A stretch of DNA of 64,000 nt from Bacteroidales bacterium UBA6267 (GCA_002440745.1 DJVB01000068.1:1-64000), one strand, 5' to 3'; positions 26,601 through 36,311 are shown, numbered from the stretch's first letter. The notes: generated from the sequence alone by a model not told the origin. Made by a program: numbers and translations.

Positions 26601-27935
26601 TTGAAGACCTTTCAACCGAAATATAAACTCACAAAAAGGACTTATGCCACCCTAATTGGATTGGTGTTTTTGTTCTTTATCTCAGCTTTTTACCCCTTTA
26701 TTTTGCCCTTCACCGAGCTGGCTTTAGTTCTTGCGGCTTCTTTGTTAGTTCTTGATTTACTGTTATTTATTCGGTTGAAGGAGCCCATCTCGATGGAAAG
26801 ATTTGTTTCAGAACGCTTTTCAAATGGCGATCAAAATTTGGTGACCATTCGTGTCGATTCGAAATTTCGACAACCGACAAACCTTGTGCTCATTGACGAA
26901 ATCCCTATTCAATTTCAGAAACGGGATTTTCAGATAAAGAAGGCTCTACAAGCAGGAGAAACTGCTGAGTTTAGTTATTGGCTGCGGCCTGTAAGACGGG
27001 GGTATTTTCATTTTGGCGACCTCCACTGCTGGGTTACTTCCCGAATCGGTTTTATCAAGCGTCATTATCGTCAACCCCAGCATCAAAAAGTGGCCGTTTA
27101 TCCATCTTTTCATCGGTTAGCAAATATTGAGTTGCTGTCCTTTGCCGAAATGAAAAACCAAATGGGTCTCAAACGTATCCGACAGTTGGGATATAACCGA
27201 GAGTTTGAGCAAGTGAAAGACTATAGTCCGGGAGACGAAATCCGACATATCAATTGGCGGGCGACTGCACGAAAGAATCGCCTGATGGTCAATCAGTTTC
27301 AAGACGAAAAATCGCAGTCGGTTTACTGTGTAATCGACATGGGCCGTACTATGGAGATGCCTTTTGAAGGTATGAGTCTGCTCGACTACGCCATCAACGC
27401 CTCCTTAGCCCTGAGCCAGATAGTTATGAAAAACGACGATAAAGCCGGATTGATTACCTATAATTCATCGGTTCATAGCTTGCTTCCTGCGGAGAAAAGC
27501 AATCAACGGATGAATCAGCTTATGGAATTATTATTTGCGCAGACTACAAATTTTGGCGAGTCGTATCTCGATCCGGTTTACACCGCAATACGTAGAAAGA
27601 TTAACCAAAGGAGTTTGTTGATTTTCTTTATAAATTTTGAGAGTGTCCACAGTATCAGACGTTTACTGCCGCTATTTATTCGTCTGTCGAAACTGCATTT
27701 AGTGTTGTTAGTAAATTTTCTCAATACTGAGATAGAGGCCATAGCCACAGACGAAGCGGATAATTTGGAAGGAGTGTATCGGAAGGTTGTTGCAAATGAG
27801 ATGCTTAACGAGAAGCGCATTTTCCTCAATGAGCTGAGTAAATATGGTATTTATACCTTGTACGAGCCACCACAACATATTGGAATTCAGACTATAAATA
27901 AATATTTAGCGATAAAGTCCAGGGGGTTGATTTAA
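26601..27935 (+). CDS. DUF58 protein (VWA-like)
   Basis: 444 residues starting with TTG directly after the MoxR stop codon. Two membrane helices lie close together near residues 15-55. The DUF58 signature appears as YSPGDEIRHINWRATAR (~212-228), followed by VYCVIDMGRTM (~242), the first strand of a VWA-like fold with a DxG in place of the metal-binding DxS. Such proteins are presumed partners of MoxR ATPases at the membrane. Last gene of the operon; no strong terminator was found before the accessory segment. Confidence 0.92.
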   Translation: MKTFQPKYKLTKRTYATLIGLVFLFFISAFYPFILPFTELALVLAASLLVLDLLLFIRLKEPISMERFVSERFSNGDQNLVTIRVDSKFRQPTNLVLIDEIPIQFQKRDFQIKKALQAGETAEFSYWLRPVRRGYFHFGDLHCWVTSRIGFIKRHYRQPQHQKVAVYPSFHRLANIELLSFAEMKNQMGLKRIRQLGYNREFEQVKDYSPGDEIRHINWRATARKNRLMVNQFQDEKSQSVYCVIDMGRTMEMPFEGMSLLDYAINASLALSQIVMKNDDKAGLITYNSSVHSLLPAEKSNQRMNQLMELLFAQTTNFGESYLDPVYTAIRRKINQRSLLIFFINFESVHSIRRLLPLFIRLSKLHLVLLVNFLNTEIEAIATDEADNLEGVYRKVVANEMLNEKRIFLNELSKYGIYTLYEPPQHIGIQTINKYLAIKSRGLI

Positions 27936-28031
27936 GGGTGAATGTGATAATATGATAATGTGGAAATGCGATAATGCGAACCGAATGCTTTCGGTAGAGG
28001 TAATTGGGCTTTGTATGACTTGTTGCCTTGT

Positions 28032-28195
28032 ACTAAAACACGTTGACTTAAAGCAAAAAATTCTCCTAAAAAAAATCTCGGAGAAAATTAGGGCAGTTAA
28101 AAAAAAGTTATATTTGCTGCTGAAAATAATTACACAACCAACGCAAAACTAAAACTATGGATTTAATGAACAGTAAACGTTTAAAAACGGATATA
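28032..28195 (+). repeat. Direct repeat R1 before the AlbA_2 gene
   Basis: A ~164-bp stretch from ACTAAAACACGTTGACT to AAAAACGGATATA, closely matched by 31890-32055. The two copies share an identical 49-nt core (28109-28157) that contains TATATTTG, a good -7 box. A weak hairpin (TTCTCC..GGAGAA) lies in the left part. The rest of 27936-28244 shows no gene. Confidence 0.85.
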
Positions 28196-28244
28196 TGAAT
28201 AGAATCATGGAAAAAACAAATTGAGGCTAAAAAATAATCAGATA

Positions 28245-29600
28245 ATGCAAAACGACATTTCCAATATACTTGAAAACGGAGAAAGTTATACAACAGAATT
28301 CAAACGTAGTCTGAATAAAGAAATTACGAATGAAATTTGTTCATTTGTAAATTCATCAGGTGGTAAATTATTGGTTGGTGTTGATGATAATGGAACCGTT
28401 TGCGGAATTGTAATTGATAATAAAATTCGTTCTCAACTGCAAACATCAATCGAAGCCATAAATCCACGACCAAACGTAACAATTGATGAAATTGATTACG
28501 AAGGAAAAAGAATTATGATAATAAATTGCTTTGCTGATGACAGAAAACCATATATGGTTTCAGGTTCAATATTTATTCGTATAGGAGCAAATTCACAAAA
28601 ATTAACAACACCTGACGAAGTTAGAGATTTCTTTCAAGAAGCAAACAAAATTCATTTTGACAAAGCAGGAAATAAGAATTTCTCCTATCCACAAGATTTT
28701 GATAAAAAGAAGTTTAACCGATTTATTGAAGAAACAGGAATAACAAAACAATTACCAGAGAAACAGATACTTAAAAACCTGAAATTGTTTTCAGATAAAG
28801 ATGAATTTTTAAATGCCGGAGTTTTGATGTTTGCAAAAAACATTCAACAACATTACGAACACGCATCTATTAGATGTTTATTGTTTAAAGGGATAAATAA
28901 AACCTTAATACTTGATGATAAATTAATTACTGGAAACTTACAAGAACAATACGAAGGCGCATTGCAGTTCTTAAAATCAAAACTTGAACTTCGATATATT
29001 ATTGAAACGGCTGGACCAAGAGTTGAAAAATATGAGATACCCGAAGTTGTATATAAGGAGGCCATTATAAACGCTTTGGTTCATCGTGATTATTATGAAA
29101 TTGGCGGCAAAATCCATATTGAGATTTATGATAATCGGCTTGAAATTACAAATCCAGGTGGTTTGGTAAGCACATTAAAAGAGAATGAGTTTGGAAAAAG
29201 GAGTGTTACAAGAAATCCTGTTATTTTTGGATTATTCCAAAGATTGAATTTAGTTGAACAGGTAGGTTCAGGAATTACAAGAATGCACGATTATATGAAA
29301 ACAGAAAATCTACCCGCACCAGAATTTTCATTGAAAGGAATATTTGTTGTAACGCTATATCGTCCAACTGATTTTGACAAATGGATTACTAATTGGAGAA
29401 ATGATTTATCAAAAAATCAAATAAAAATACTTAAAGAAATATATAAAAATGTAGAAATAACTCATATTGAGTTAAGTAAAATAACAGGATTAGGAACAAG
29501 CACGATAACGAACAATATCAGGAAATTAAAAGAATGTGGACTTTTGGTTCGTATTGGTTCTGAACGTAAAGGATATTGGTCGGTATCAACCAAAATATAA
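28245..29600 (+). CDS. Schlafen/AlbA_2-domain ATP-binding transcriptional regulator
   Basis: About 451 residues from the ATG at 28245 (a TTG eight codons earlier is less likely). The N-terminal AlbA_2/divergent AAA_4 domain shows ESYTTEFKRSL (~10-20) and SSGGKLLVGVDDNGTVCG (~37-54). The middle has EAIINALVHRDYYEIGGKI (~272-290), the RecG-like ATP-binding C-terminal domain, followed by NPGGL and GSGITRM. The last ~60 residues form a winged-helix DNA-binding region (THIELSKITGLGTSTITNNI). The family includes uncharacterised regulators common in accessory and defence islands. It is more AT-rich than its neighbours and stands alone behind repeat R1, which suggests transfer. Confidence 0.85.
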   Translation: MQNDISNILENGESYTTEFKRSLNKEITNEICSFVNSSGGKLLVGVDDNGTVCGIVIDNKIRSQLQTSIEAINPRPNVTIDEIDYEGKRIMIINCFADDRKPYMVSGSIFIRIGANSQKLTTPDEVRDFFQEANKIHFDKAGNKNFSYPQDFDKKKFNRFIEETGITKQLPEKQILKNLKLFSDKDEFLNAGVLMFAKNIQQHYEHASIRCLLFKGINKTLILDDKLITGNLQEQYEGALQFLKSKLELRYIIETAGPRVEKYEIPEVVYKEAIINALVHRDYYEIGGKIHIEIYDNRLEITNPGGLVSTLKENEFGKRSVTRNPVIFGLFQRLNLVEQVGSGITRMHDYMKTENLPAPEFSLKGIFVVTLYRPTDFDKWITNWRNDLSKNQIKILKEIYKNVEITHIELSKITGLGTSTITNNIRKLKECGLLVRIGSERKGYWSVSTKI

Positions 29601-30278
29601 AATGTGGTGATAGGTGTGGTGAATTTCAAATGGGCAAATACGAGATAAGATGATGATTTACAGTTATTAACAAAGTAGAAATATAAAAGCACCAAGATAA
29701 AGTGGCGTGAAAAAGTGGCGTGAAAAATAATAATTAAAGAGCATATCATCAGGCTGACGGCGGTGGTGCTGGGACAATTTATGTAATCAAGTAAAAATGA
29801 ATTGGATAAATTGGGTAATTTAACCTCGTACTTAATAACTATCAGCCCTCCTCCTCAAAGAGCCGAAAAAGAAGAAACCATTGCCATAAGCTCCCTTTTG
29901 ATAAGCTCAATGTAAACAAGCTCGGTACATGAATTTCGACTTCGCTCAATTCGACGATTCCCTAGCCCCGTCTTTTAACAATGGGTTTTAAACGGAGTCT
30001 GTGAAGTTTTACAAAGCTAATCAGGCCTAATTTTTTGTTTCTTTTTGCCATTTAAGGGTCAATCCATGCTTAATCAAAGGATTTTTACCAAAACCATAAA
30101 AATTCACTTCCATTTTGCTATCAAAATTTCTCACCTTACAGAATGGAAATATAGCCTATTTTTGGGGGGTTACCTGATTTGTTATCGGAAGCAACTTAAT
30201 TGATATTAAGTGAGATTTTTAGACAGCCTGCCCCGATTCATCGGAGGACTTACTTTAGTGGTGATTAAATCATAATCA
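29601..30278. other. Intergenic region with small repeats, no gene seen
   Basis: A 13-nt tandem duplication (AAAGTGGCGTGAA-like) is near 29700-29725. At 29933-29949 lies an inverted copy of the TTGAGCGAAGTCGAAAT element also found in repeat array 2. TATTTTTG at 30157-30164 fits a -7 box but is 115 bp from the next start. The sequence CCCCGATTCATCGG near 30230 is a short imperfect palindrome. Confidence 0.5.
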
Positions 30279-31775
30279 ATGCAAAACATCATATTTGGAA
30301 TTATAACAATTGTGATTTCTTCCGTGTTTTATTTCTATGCATGGAAGAACTATAAGAGTGAGAATTACGGATTTTCTGTATTTTTTATAGTTTTAGGTGG
30401 GTTAACTTTTTTTGCATTCACGGCCTCGGATTTTTTTCTTCATGCTTGGGATGAACGATATCACGCATTAGTTGCAAAGAATCTTATTAAACATCCATTA
30501 GTGCCTACTCTTTACGATAATCCGATATTGTCTTATGATTATAAGATGTGGGTCGGAAATCATATTTGGCTTCACAAACAACCAGTTTCTTTATGGTTAA
30601 TGGCTGGAAGTATGAGGATTTTTGGGGTTAATGAAATCTCTTTAAGGTTACCATCAATAATCATGTCATCAATTGGTATATTTTTATCATTTAAAATTGG
30701 AACCTTTTTCACTAACAAGAAGGTCGGGGTATTAGCCGCTTTTCTGTTTTCGGTCAATGGTCTTATTATTGAAATGACAGCCGGCAGAGTAGCAACAGAT
30801 CATGTTGATATAGCATTTATGTTTTTTATTCTTCTCGCTGTTTTTCTAACTACTCAATTTATTGAACGAAAATCCTTACTTTTTTCTTTGTTAATTGGCC
30901 TTAGCATTGGTGCGGCTATTTTAACAAAGTGGCTTGCAGGTTTAATTGTTCTTCCCATTTGGCTTGTTTTAGTTTGGGGTAGTAAGTCCTTTACTATTAA
31001 ATCTTTAATCCTACATTTCTTTTTGATTCTATTCACAATTTTATTAGTTGCTCTTCCTTGGCAACACTATATTTTTAGTCAGTTTCCATTGGAAGCTGCT
31101 TATGAATCTAATTTTAATATGAGGCATTTTACTGAGGTTATTGAAGAGAGATCAGGTTCCGTCTTTTACTTTATTAAGAAAATTCGAATCAATTATGGTG
31201 AGTTAATTTACTTGCCATTATTATGGCTTGTATGGACAACCTTTAAAAAGCCAAGAAACTATAAAAAAATAGCACTTTGTATCTGGTTTCTAATACCCCT
31301 ATTCATTTTTTCTTTGGCAAAAACAAAAATGCAAGGATATCTGCTTTTTACAGCACCTGCGCTTTTTATTATTTCTTCTGCATTCTTCTTTGAATTGCAA
31401 GCCTATAAAGGCAGAATTTTAACAAGATGGATATCAAATCTGATATTAGCTCTATTAATTATTTTGCCTATTCGATACGGTATCGAAAGAATGAAACCCT
31501 TTGAAAAAAGAGACAGAAACCCGCAATGGACATTAGAACTTAAAGAGCTAAATAAAAAGAATGTCCAAAATGGGATTTTATTTAATTATAATAACCCTAT
31601 TGAAGCTATGTTTTATACAGACTTTGTTGCCTATTCAATATTGCCTTCTAAAGAAAAATTAGAACAATTAAAAAATGAAGGATATATAATTTTTATTAAT
31701 GACAATGGTAATATTGGAAATATTGTTGATGTGGAAGGCATTAACATTATTAAACTAACAACCGCCAATAAATAA
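30279..31775 (+). CDS. ArnT/PMT-like glycosyltransferase (GT-C fold)
   Basis: 498 residues with 11-12 hydrophobic segments. A conserved acidic motif, HAWDERYHALVAKNL (~52-66), lies in the first large periplasmic loop, and KQPVSLWLMAGSMRIFG with RLPSI follows (~100-125). This is the pattern of GT83/GT39 enzymes, which move a sugar from a polyprenyl-phosphate carrier to lipid A or protein at the outer face of the inner membrane. The C-terminus carries a small soluble tail. It sits between two direct repeats, apart from other glycan genes, so the acceptor cannot be guessed. Confidence 0.85.
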   Translation: MQNIIFGIITIVISSVFYFYAWKNYKSENYGFSVFFIVLGGLTFFAFTASDFFLHAWDERYHALVAKNLIKHPLVPTLYDNPILSYDYKMWVGNHIWLHKQPVSLWLMAGSMRIFGVNEISLRLPSIIMSSIGIFLSFKIGTFFTNKKVGVLAAFLFSVNGLIIEMTAGRVATDHVDIAFMFFILLAVFLTTQFIERKSLLFSLLIGLSIGAAILTKWLAGLIVLPIWLVLVWGSKSFTIKSLILHFFLILFTILLVALPWQHYIFSQFPLEAAYESNFNMRHFTEVIEERSGSVFYFIKKIRINYGELIYLPLLWLVWTTFKKPRNYKKIALCIWFLIPLFIFSLAKTKMQGYLLFTAPALFIISSAFFFELQAYKGRILTRWISNLILALLIILPIRYGIERMKPFEKRDRNPQWTLELKELNKKNVQNGILFNYNNPIEAMFYTDFVAYSILPSKEKLEQLKNEGYIIFINDNGNIGNIVDVEGINIIKLTTANK

Positions 31776-31889
31776 CCTTTCGATCCTTATCGGAATTTGG
31801 CACATTGAGCACTGTTCGCCACAGCTTTTCCCTGCACTGTGGCAGCTTAGGCGCTAACTTAAGCAACATAAAATAACAAATTGACTTTG

Positions 31890-32055
31890 ACTAAAACACG
31901 TTGACTCAAATACAAAAAAATTCTCCCGGCAAAAAACTCGGAGAGATTTAGGGCAGTTAAAAAACAGCTATATTTGCTGCTGAAAATAATTACACAACCA
32001 ACGCAAAACTAAAACTAAGAATATAATCGACAAGACAAGTATAAAAACGGATATA
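31890..32055 (+). repeat. Direct repeat R2 before the RhuM-like gene
   Basis: Second copy of the ~165-bp repeat at 28032-28195, same orientation, with the identical 49-nt core at 31969-32017 and TATATTTG retained. Between it and 32177 lies a GC-rich patch (AAGCGGCGGGTGGGGGATAT). Upstream, at about 31820-31845, CCACAG and CTGTGG form a 6-bp inverted repeat. No gene is seen in 31776-32176. Confidence 0.85.
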
Positions 32056-32176
32056 GAATTAAAATGCAGAGAATTAAATGAATTTGCAAACCTCAAACTA
32101 AGTACGAAATAAGCGGCGGGTGGGGGATATGCAGTCGTTATGGTGTATTACAAAAATGATATAAATAACTAAATTA

Positions 32177-32878
32177 ATGACAGATAAAAACAAAAAGATG
32201 CAAATTAGAAATAGCACTGCTGAATTTTTGATTTTTACCAATCAAAGTAAAACATCAACAATTGAAGTTCGATATGAAGATGAAACAATTTGGTTAAGTC
32301 AAAAATTAATGGCTGAATTATTTGATGTTGAAGTAAATACCATCAATTATCATCTAAAAGAAATATACAAAAGCGGTGAAATTCAGGTAAAACGAACTAT
32401 TCGAAAATTTAGAATAGTTCAAACGGAAGGAAACAGAGAAGTAAATAGAGAAATCGATTTTTACAACCTTGATGCTATAATTTCAGTAGGATATAGAGTT
32501 AATTCAGTTCGTGCAACACAATTTAGACAATGGGCAACACAAGTTGTTAAAGAATATGCAATAAAAGGTTATGTTCTTGACCGTAAACGTATGGAAAACG
32601 GAACTTTTATTGACGAAGATTATTTTGAGCATTTACTCGAAGAAATCAGGGAAATTAGACTAAGTGAACGCCGCTTTTATCAAAAAATAACTGATATTTA
32701 TACAACAAGTATTGATTACAACAAGGATGCACCAACGACAAAAGATTTTTTCGCCAAAGTTCAGAACAAATTACATTACGCTATTCATCAACCGGCAGCA
32801 TTTCCCTTAGCCCCCCTAATCATTTTTCTATGGTATAAAACGACCTTATTTCAATCGAATTTGTATTTATATCATTAG
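32177..32878 (+). pseudogene. RhuM-family protein, 3'-truncated
   Basis: The first ~205 codons match a RhuM (virulence RhuM / DNA-binding) protein: TIWLSQKLMAELFDVEVNTINYH split over residues ~37-60, YNLDAIISVGYRVNS (~95-109), RATQFRQWAT, and the late KVQNKLHYAIH. Family members run on for another ~100 residues, usually beginning with a Thr/Ala-Glu-Ile segment after YAI. Here the sequence turns into unrelated, hydrophobic residues near 32790 and then reads antisense into the 3' end of the beta-mannosidase gene. RhuM proteins are common in mobile and defence-rich regions; their role is poorly known. Most likely a deletion remnant. Confidence 0.75.
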
Positions 32879-35318
32879 AATCCAATTGATTATATTTTAT
32901 TCGAATGGGTTTATTTGGAAGCAGATTGATGAAATTTTCTTCAAAAATGGTATTGGCTTCTTGCAGCCAAATATGCGGTGCAACATAGTCGGATTCTATT
33001 TCGATATAGTCTTGGCCTATTTGCTTGATTCTAATTTCCGGCTTGGGTAATTCCATCTCGATGTAGCTCTGAAAAAAATGTAGTTCCACAACGGGTTTTT
33101 CATTACTTGTAACAACCTCAACATACGCCACAAAAGGTTCCTTTTCCTCGATTAGGTGAACGTTTATGGAATCTAAAAGCATAACCTTCTCCGGTTGAGT
33201 TATTCGTTCAAAAGCTTTGTTCATCAGTATCTTTCCGGAGAAAGTGATAATCTGAAATTTAACTCTTATGGGCTGATTTTCCATTTCATCCGAAACAATA
33301 TGCAGGTAAAGCATGGAGTCCTTCTGCTGAAAAATGGGAATTGTGGGACTAAAACTATGTTTTACCTGAAAATAAGCAGGTTTGGGTGATTTGTAAAAAT
33401 CCACAAGGCTCCATGATACAACCGGCCACGTGTCGTTAAACTGCCAAAGTAGCGAGCCCATACAGTAGGGCTTAGCTAAGCGGTGACTTTCAATGGCTGT
33501 TTTAAGTGCCTTAGCTTGAAGCAATTGGGAGAAATAAATATAATCCTCAAAAGTTTTTGGTTTCGGGAAATATCTATTCAAGTAATGCTCGACAGTCTCA
33601 TATCCCGTAGGATGTTTTTGGTGACTTCGCATCGAGGCCGAACCCACAAACAGCTCCTCGTCGGGAATAAATTTCTTCAAAGAGCTTAAATTGGGCAGTC
33701 CTTGAAAGCCGTATTCAGAAACGAATCTTCCGGTTTTTGGGGCATATTTTTCTAAGTCTTCTTTGCCCCACCAAACACCCCAATAATGAATGTCGCCGTG
33801 GATTAAGCTTTCGGGTCTTCCCCATCCTGTGGTAGGTGAGCTCGGATGATAGGGCCTTTTTGAATCATTTTTAGTTAAAATTTGAGGAATCTTTTCTTCA
33901 AATAAAGTCAAATATTCCGACCATAAAAAAGTGGAATCCGACTCTGAATATCCAAATTGTTTTTGCCAACCCCAATTATGCCAGGCCTCGCTTATTTCAT
34001 TGTTTCCACACCAAAGCACCAAAGAGGGATGATGTCGAATTCGTATGATTTGCTGCGTAATCTCTTCATTTACAGCTTGTAAAAAATTATCATTCGCCGG
34101 ATACATGGTGCCTGCAAACATAAAATCTTGCCAAACCATGATTCCTAAACTATCACAAAGCCGGTAGAAAAGTTCCGATTCGTAAATGCCGCCGCCCCAA
34201 ACTCGCACCATATTCATATTGGCCTCTTTTACTTTTAAGAGATAGAATAAATAATCGTCCCGACTGACTTTAGAGGGAAAATGATGAAATGGAATCAGGT
34301 TGGCTCCTCTTGCAAAAATGGGTTTTTCGTCCACAGAAAAATAAAACTCCGACCCAAAAGCATCCTTAGGTTGATGAAGCTGGATATTCCTAAAACCATA
34401 GTTAATCTGTTTAATATCAATTAGTTGGTTTTGGTCAAAAAGGCTAAAGACAAATCTGTAGAGATTTTGCTCGCCTAAATCATGCGGCCACCATTTTTGC
34501 GGATTTAACAGAAAGCCATCCATGATTACATTCTGCGTATCAATCTTAATTATATAAACCTCTTCCTGCTCATGTTGAGGATTGAAAACTTGAATCCTCA
34601 TCCGCAAATTCTCCATATTGGTAAAACTCACCTTCGATTTCATCTGAAAAAAAACGGTGTCGGGCCCTAACTCCATTTGGCTTACCATTATATCCTCGAT
34701 TCGGGCATTATTCCAAAACTTCAATTTTATATCTTTCCAAATTCCAACTCCGGCCAATCGAGCTCCCCAATCCCACCCAAACATATATTGGGCTTTTCGA
34801 AGATAAACACGCTGAGCTTCAGGTCGAACTATGGAATCCGCTTGGCGAAAAAATTCAGCTTTTGTCATTGCCGCTTGAAAATGAATTCTTAGAAGATTTT
34901 TACCCTTTTTCAAATATGGTTTTGCATCTAATCGCCGACTAATGAACATATTATCTGTAGTGGCCACAAGTTGATTATTTAGATAAACTTGAGAATAACT
35001 GTCTAAACCTTCAAAAACCAACTCAGCAAAATCGTGGTTGATTTCAGCTTCCGAAACATAAAACTCGGTTTGATATTCAAATGCCGCGCTGTCAACCCAT
35101 TGAACCTTCGATTCATTAATTCCATAAAAAGGGTCAGGGATGAATTGATTCCTGTACAAGTCCAAATAAATATTGCCGGGCAGATAGGCTTCCTGTTTTG
35201 CCATTTCACCAACCTGATTAAAAGTCCATTTTTCGGAACTGAGATTTCGCTCAATAATTTGGCTGAAAGTGCAAAGACTAATCAAGAGGGAGATGAAAAC
35301 CAAAAAGCATTTAATCAT
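32820..35318 (-). CDS. Beta-mannosidase, glycoside hydrolase family 2
   Basis: 832 residues with a signal peptide (MIKCFLVFISLLISLCTFSQ). The N-terminal sugar-binding sandwich domain holds YMFGWDWGARLAG (~178-190), typical of beta-mannosidases. The TIM barrel carries RVWGGGIYES (~355), WCGNNEISEAW with the acid/base Glu (~438) and FVSEYGFQGLPN with the nucleophile Glu (~533), then GSLLWQFNDTWPV. It removes terminal beta-mannose from mannan or N-glycan fragments in the periplasm. Its start overlaps the stop of cutC by 8 bp. Its 3' end overlaps the degraded end of the RhuM remnant on the other strand. Confidence 0.93.
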   Translation of the reverse strand: MIKCFLVFISLLISLCTFSQIIERNLSSEKWTFNQVGEMAKQEAYLPGNIYLDLYRNQFIPDPFYGINESKVQWVDSAAFEYQTEFYVSEAEINHDFAELVFEGLDSYSQVYLNNQLVATTDNMFISRRLDAKPYLKKGKNLLRIHFQAAMTKAEFFRQADSIVRPEAQRVYLRKAQYMFGWDWGARLAGVGIWKDIKLKFWNNARIEDIMVSQMELGPDTVFFQMKSKVSFTNMENLRMRIQVFNPQHEQEEVYIIKIDTQNVIMDGFLLNPQKWWPHDLGEQNLYRFVFSLFDQNQLIDIKQINYGFRNIQLHQPKDAFGSEFYFSVDEKPIFARGANLIPFHHFPSKVSRDDYLFYLLKVKEANMNMVRVWGGGIYESELFYRLCDSLGIMVWQDFMFAGTMYPANDNFLQAVNEEITQQIIRIRHHPSLVLWCGNNEISEAWHNWGWQKQFGYSESDSTFLWSEYLTLFEEKIPQILTKNDSKRPYHPSSPTTGWGRPESLIHGDIHYWGVWWGKEDLEKYAPKTGRFVSEYGFQGLPNLSSLKKFIPDEELFVGSASMRSHQKHPTGYETVEHYLNRYFPKPKTFEDYIYFSQLLQAKALKTAIESHRLAKPYCMGSLLWQFNDTWPVVSWSLVDFYKSPKPAYFQVKHSFSPTIPIFQQKDSMLYLHIVSDEMENQPIRVKFQIITFSGKILMNKAFERITQPEKVMLLDSINVHLIEEKEPFVAYVEVVTSNEKPVVELHFFQSYIEMELPKPEIRIKQIGQDYIEIESDYVAPHIWLQEANTIFEENFINLLPNKPIRIKYNQLDSNDINTNSIEIRSFYTIEK

Positions 35319-35988
35319 GTCGGAGGAGTTGAATCATCAATTTAAGTTCGTCAATATCAGCAAATTCCTTCTTCGAAATGATGGCTGATGAGTGATAGAA
35401 TCGGGTGCTGATGTCGCCAATCAACTCAGCCAAATTTGTTGACCTTACACCACCTCCAACCACAAGATTTATACGGTTTTGGGCAAGATTTTTTAAGTTG
35501 TTCAGCGTAGCCACACCCTTGAGGGCTGTTGACTCAAAACCGGAAGTCAGAATATTGCTAAAACCGCAATCGATGCAATTTTGTAAAGAAATCTCAGGGG
35601 AAGGAGTCCGGTCGAAAGCCCTATGGAAGGTTGTGGGAAAGGGAGCGCAAAGTTCAACCAACCGGCTATTTATTTCCTTGTCAATCATCGTTTTATCATC
35701 TAATGCCCCGAAGACGAAACCATCTGCGCCAAGATTTTTAAAAACCTCAATAGATTTCTTCATTTCTGATATTTCAGTTGAGGAGTAGAAAAAGTCGCCG
35801 CCTCGTGGCCGAATCATCACAAAAATCGGGACGCTAGATTTCTTTCGTAACTTTCTGAAATCATCAATTTTAGGAGTGAGTCCGCCGGTGGAAAAATCGT
35901 CGCAAAACTCAATTCTATCCACTTCGGCCTCCAATCCTATAAGAGCCGACTTCAAATTAAACGCAGCAAGTTCTAATTGTTTGATCAT
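35311..35988 (-). CDS. cutC: CutC family protein
   Basis: About 225 residues, a single TIM-barrel. The start at 35988 (MIKQLELAAFNLKSAL) matches the usual family beginning; the ORF extension upstream does not. Visible features are EVDRIEFCDDFSTGGLTP (~20-37), VMIRPRGGDFFYS (~50-62), GADGFVFGAL (~80) and HRAFDRTP (~118). Named for copper homeostasis, but direct evidence for copper handling is weak in most bacteria. It is translationally coupled to the beta-mannosidase gene. Confidence 0.92.
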   Translation of the reverse strand: MIKQLELAAFNLKSALIGLEAEVDRIEFCDDFSTGGLTPKIDDFRKLRKKSSVPIFVMIRPRGGDFFYSSTEISEMKKSIEVFKNLGADGFVFGALDDKTMIDKEINSRLVELCAPFPTTFHRAFDRTPSPEISLQNCIDCGFSNILTSGFESTALKGVATLNNLKNLAQNRINLVVGGGVRSTNLAELIGDISTRFYHSSAIISKKEFADIDELKLMIQLLRHD

Positions 35989-36095
35989 AGTCGTTATTTG
36001 CCAACAAAAATAGAAATAATAGGCCTTTTGAAGATATTTAAAACGGATAGAATTCTCCCTAATCAACAAAACGTTAGGAATTATCCTATCCCACT

Positions 36096-36275
36096 TATAG
36101 TCCTGTTAGGGACTCAATATTGGTAAAAAGGCAAAGCAACAAGCAGCTACGCCGTGCCGTTAGGTACGGAATCATGGTGAAATCGTGTTTTCTATCCCGT
36201 ACCTAAAGACACGGAGGAGACTTACTCTGTACTTCGGTTTTACCACTATTCCATCCCTAACGGGATGCCGATGAA
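36096..36275. repeat. Nested ~180-bp imperfect inverted repeat (MITE-like)
   Basis: Inner arms CCGTG-CCG-TTAGGTACGG (36152-36169) and CCGTACCTAA-AGA-CACGG (36197-36214) pair over 15 of 18 positions. Outer parts also match in reverse complement: GGTAAAA near 36122 with TTTTACC near 36239, and GTCCTGTTAGGGAC with ATCCCTAACGGGAT further out. The element lies between the stop of the DUF5686 gene and the start of cutC. I recall similar ACGG/GTAGGGA-rich repeats in other Bacteroidota, so it is probably a dispersed family. No coding sequence is seen in 35989-36311. Confidence 0.75.
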
Positions 36276-36311
36276 ACTCATGGGAAAATCTTATCAATCA
36301 AAAGGGGAGTA

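Noticed and set aside
31890..32176. Integron attC site near R2
   Set aside because: AACCAAC-like phrases occur, but no paired R/L boxes or matching inverse core could be aligned, and there is no integrase in the window.
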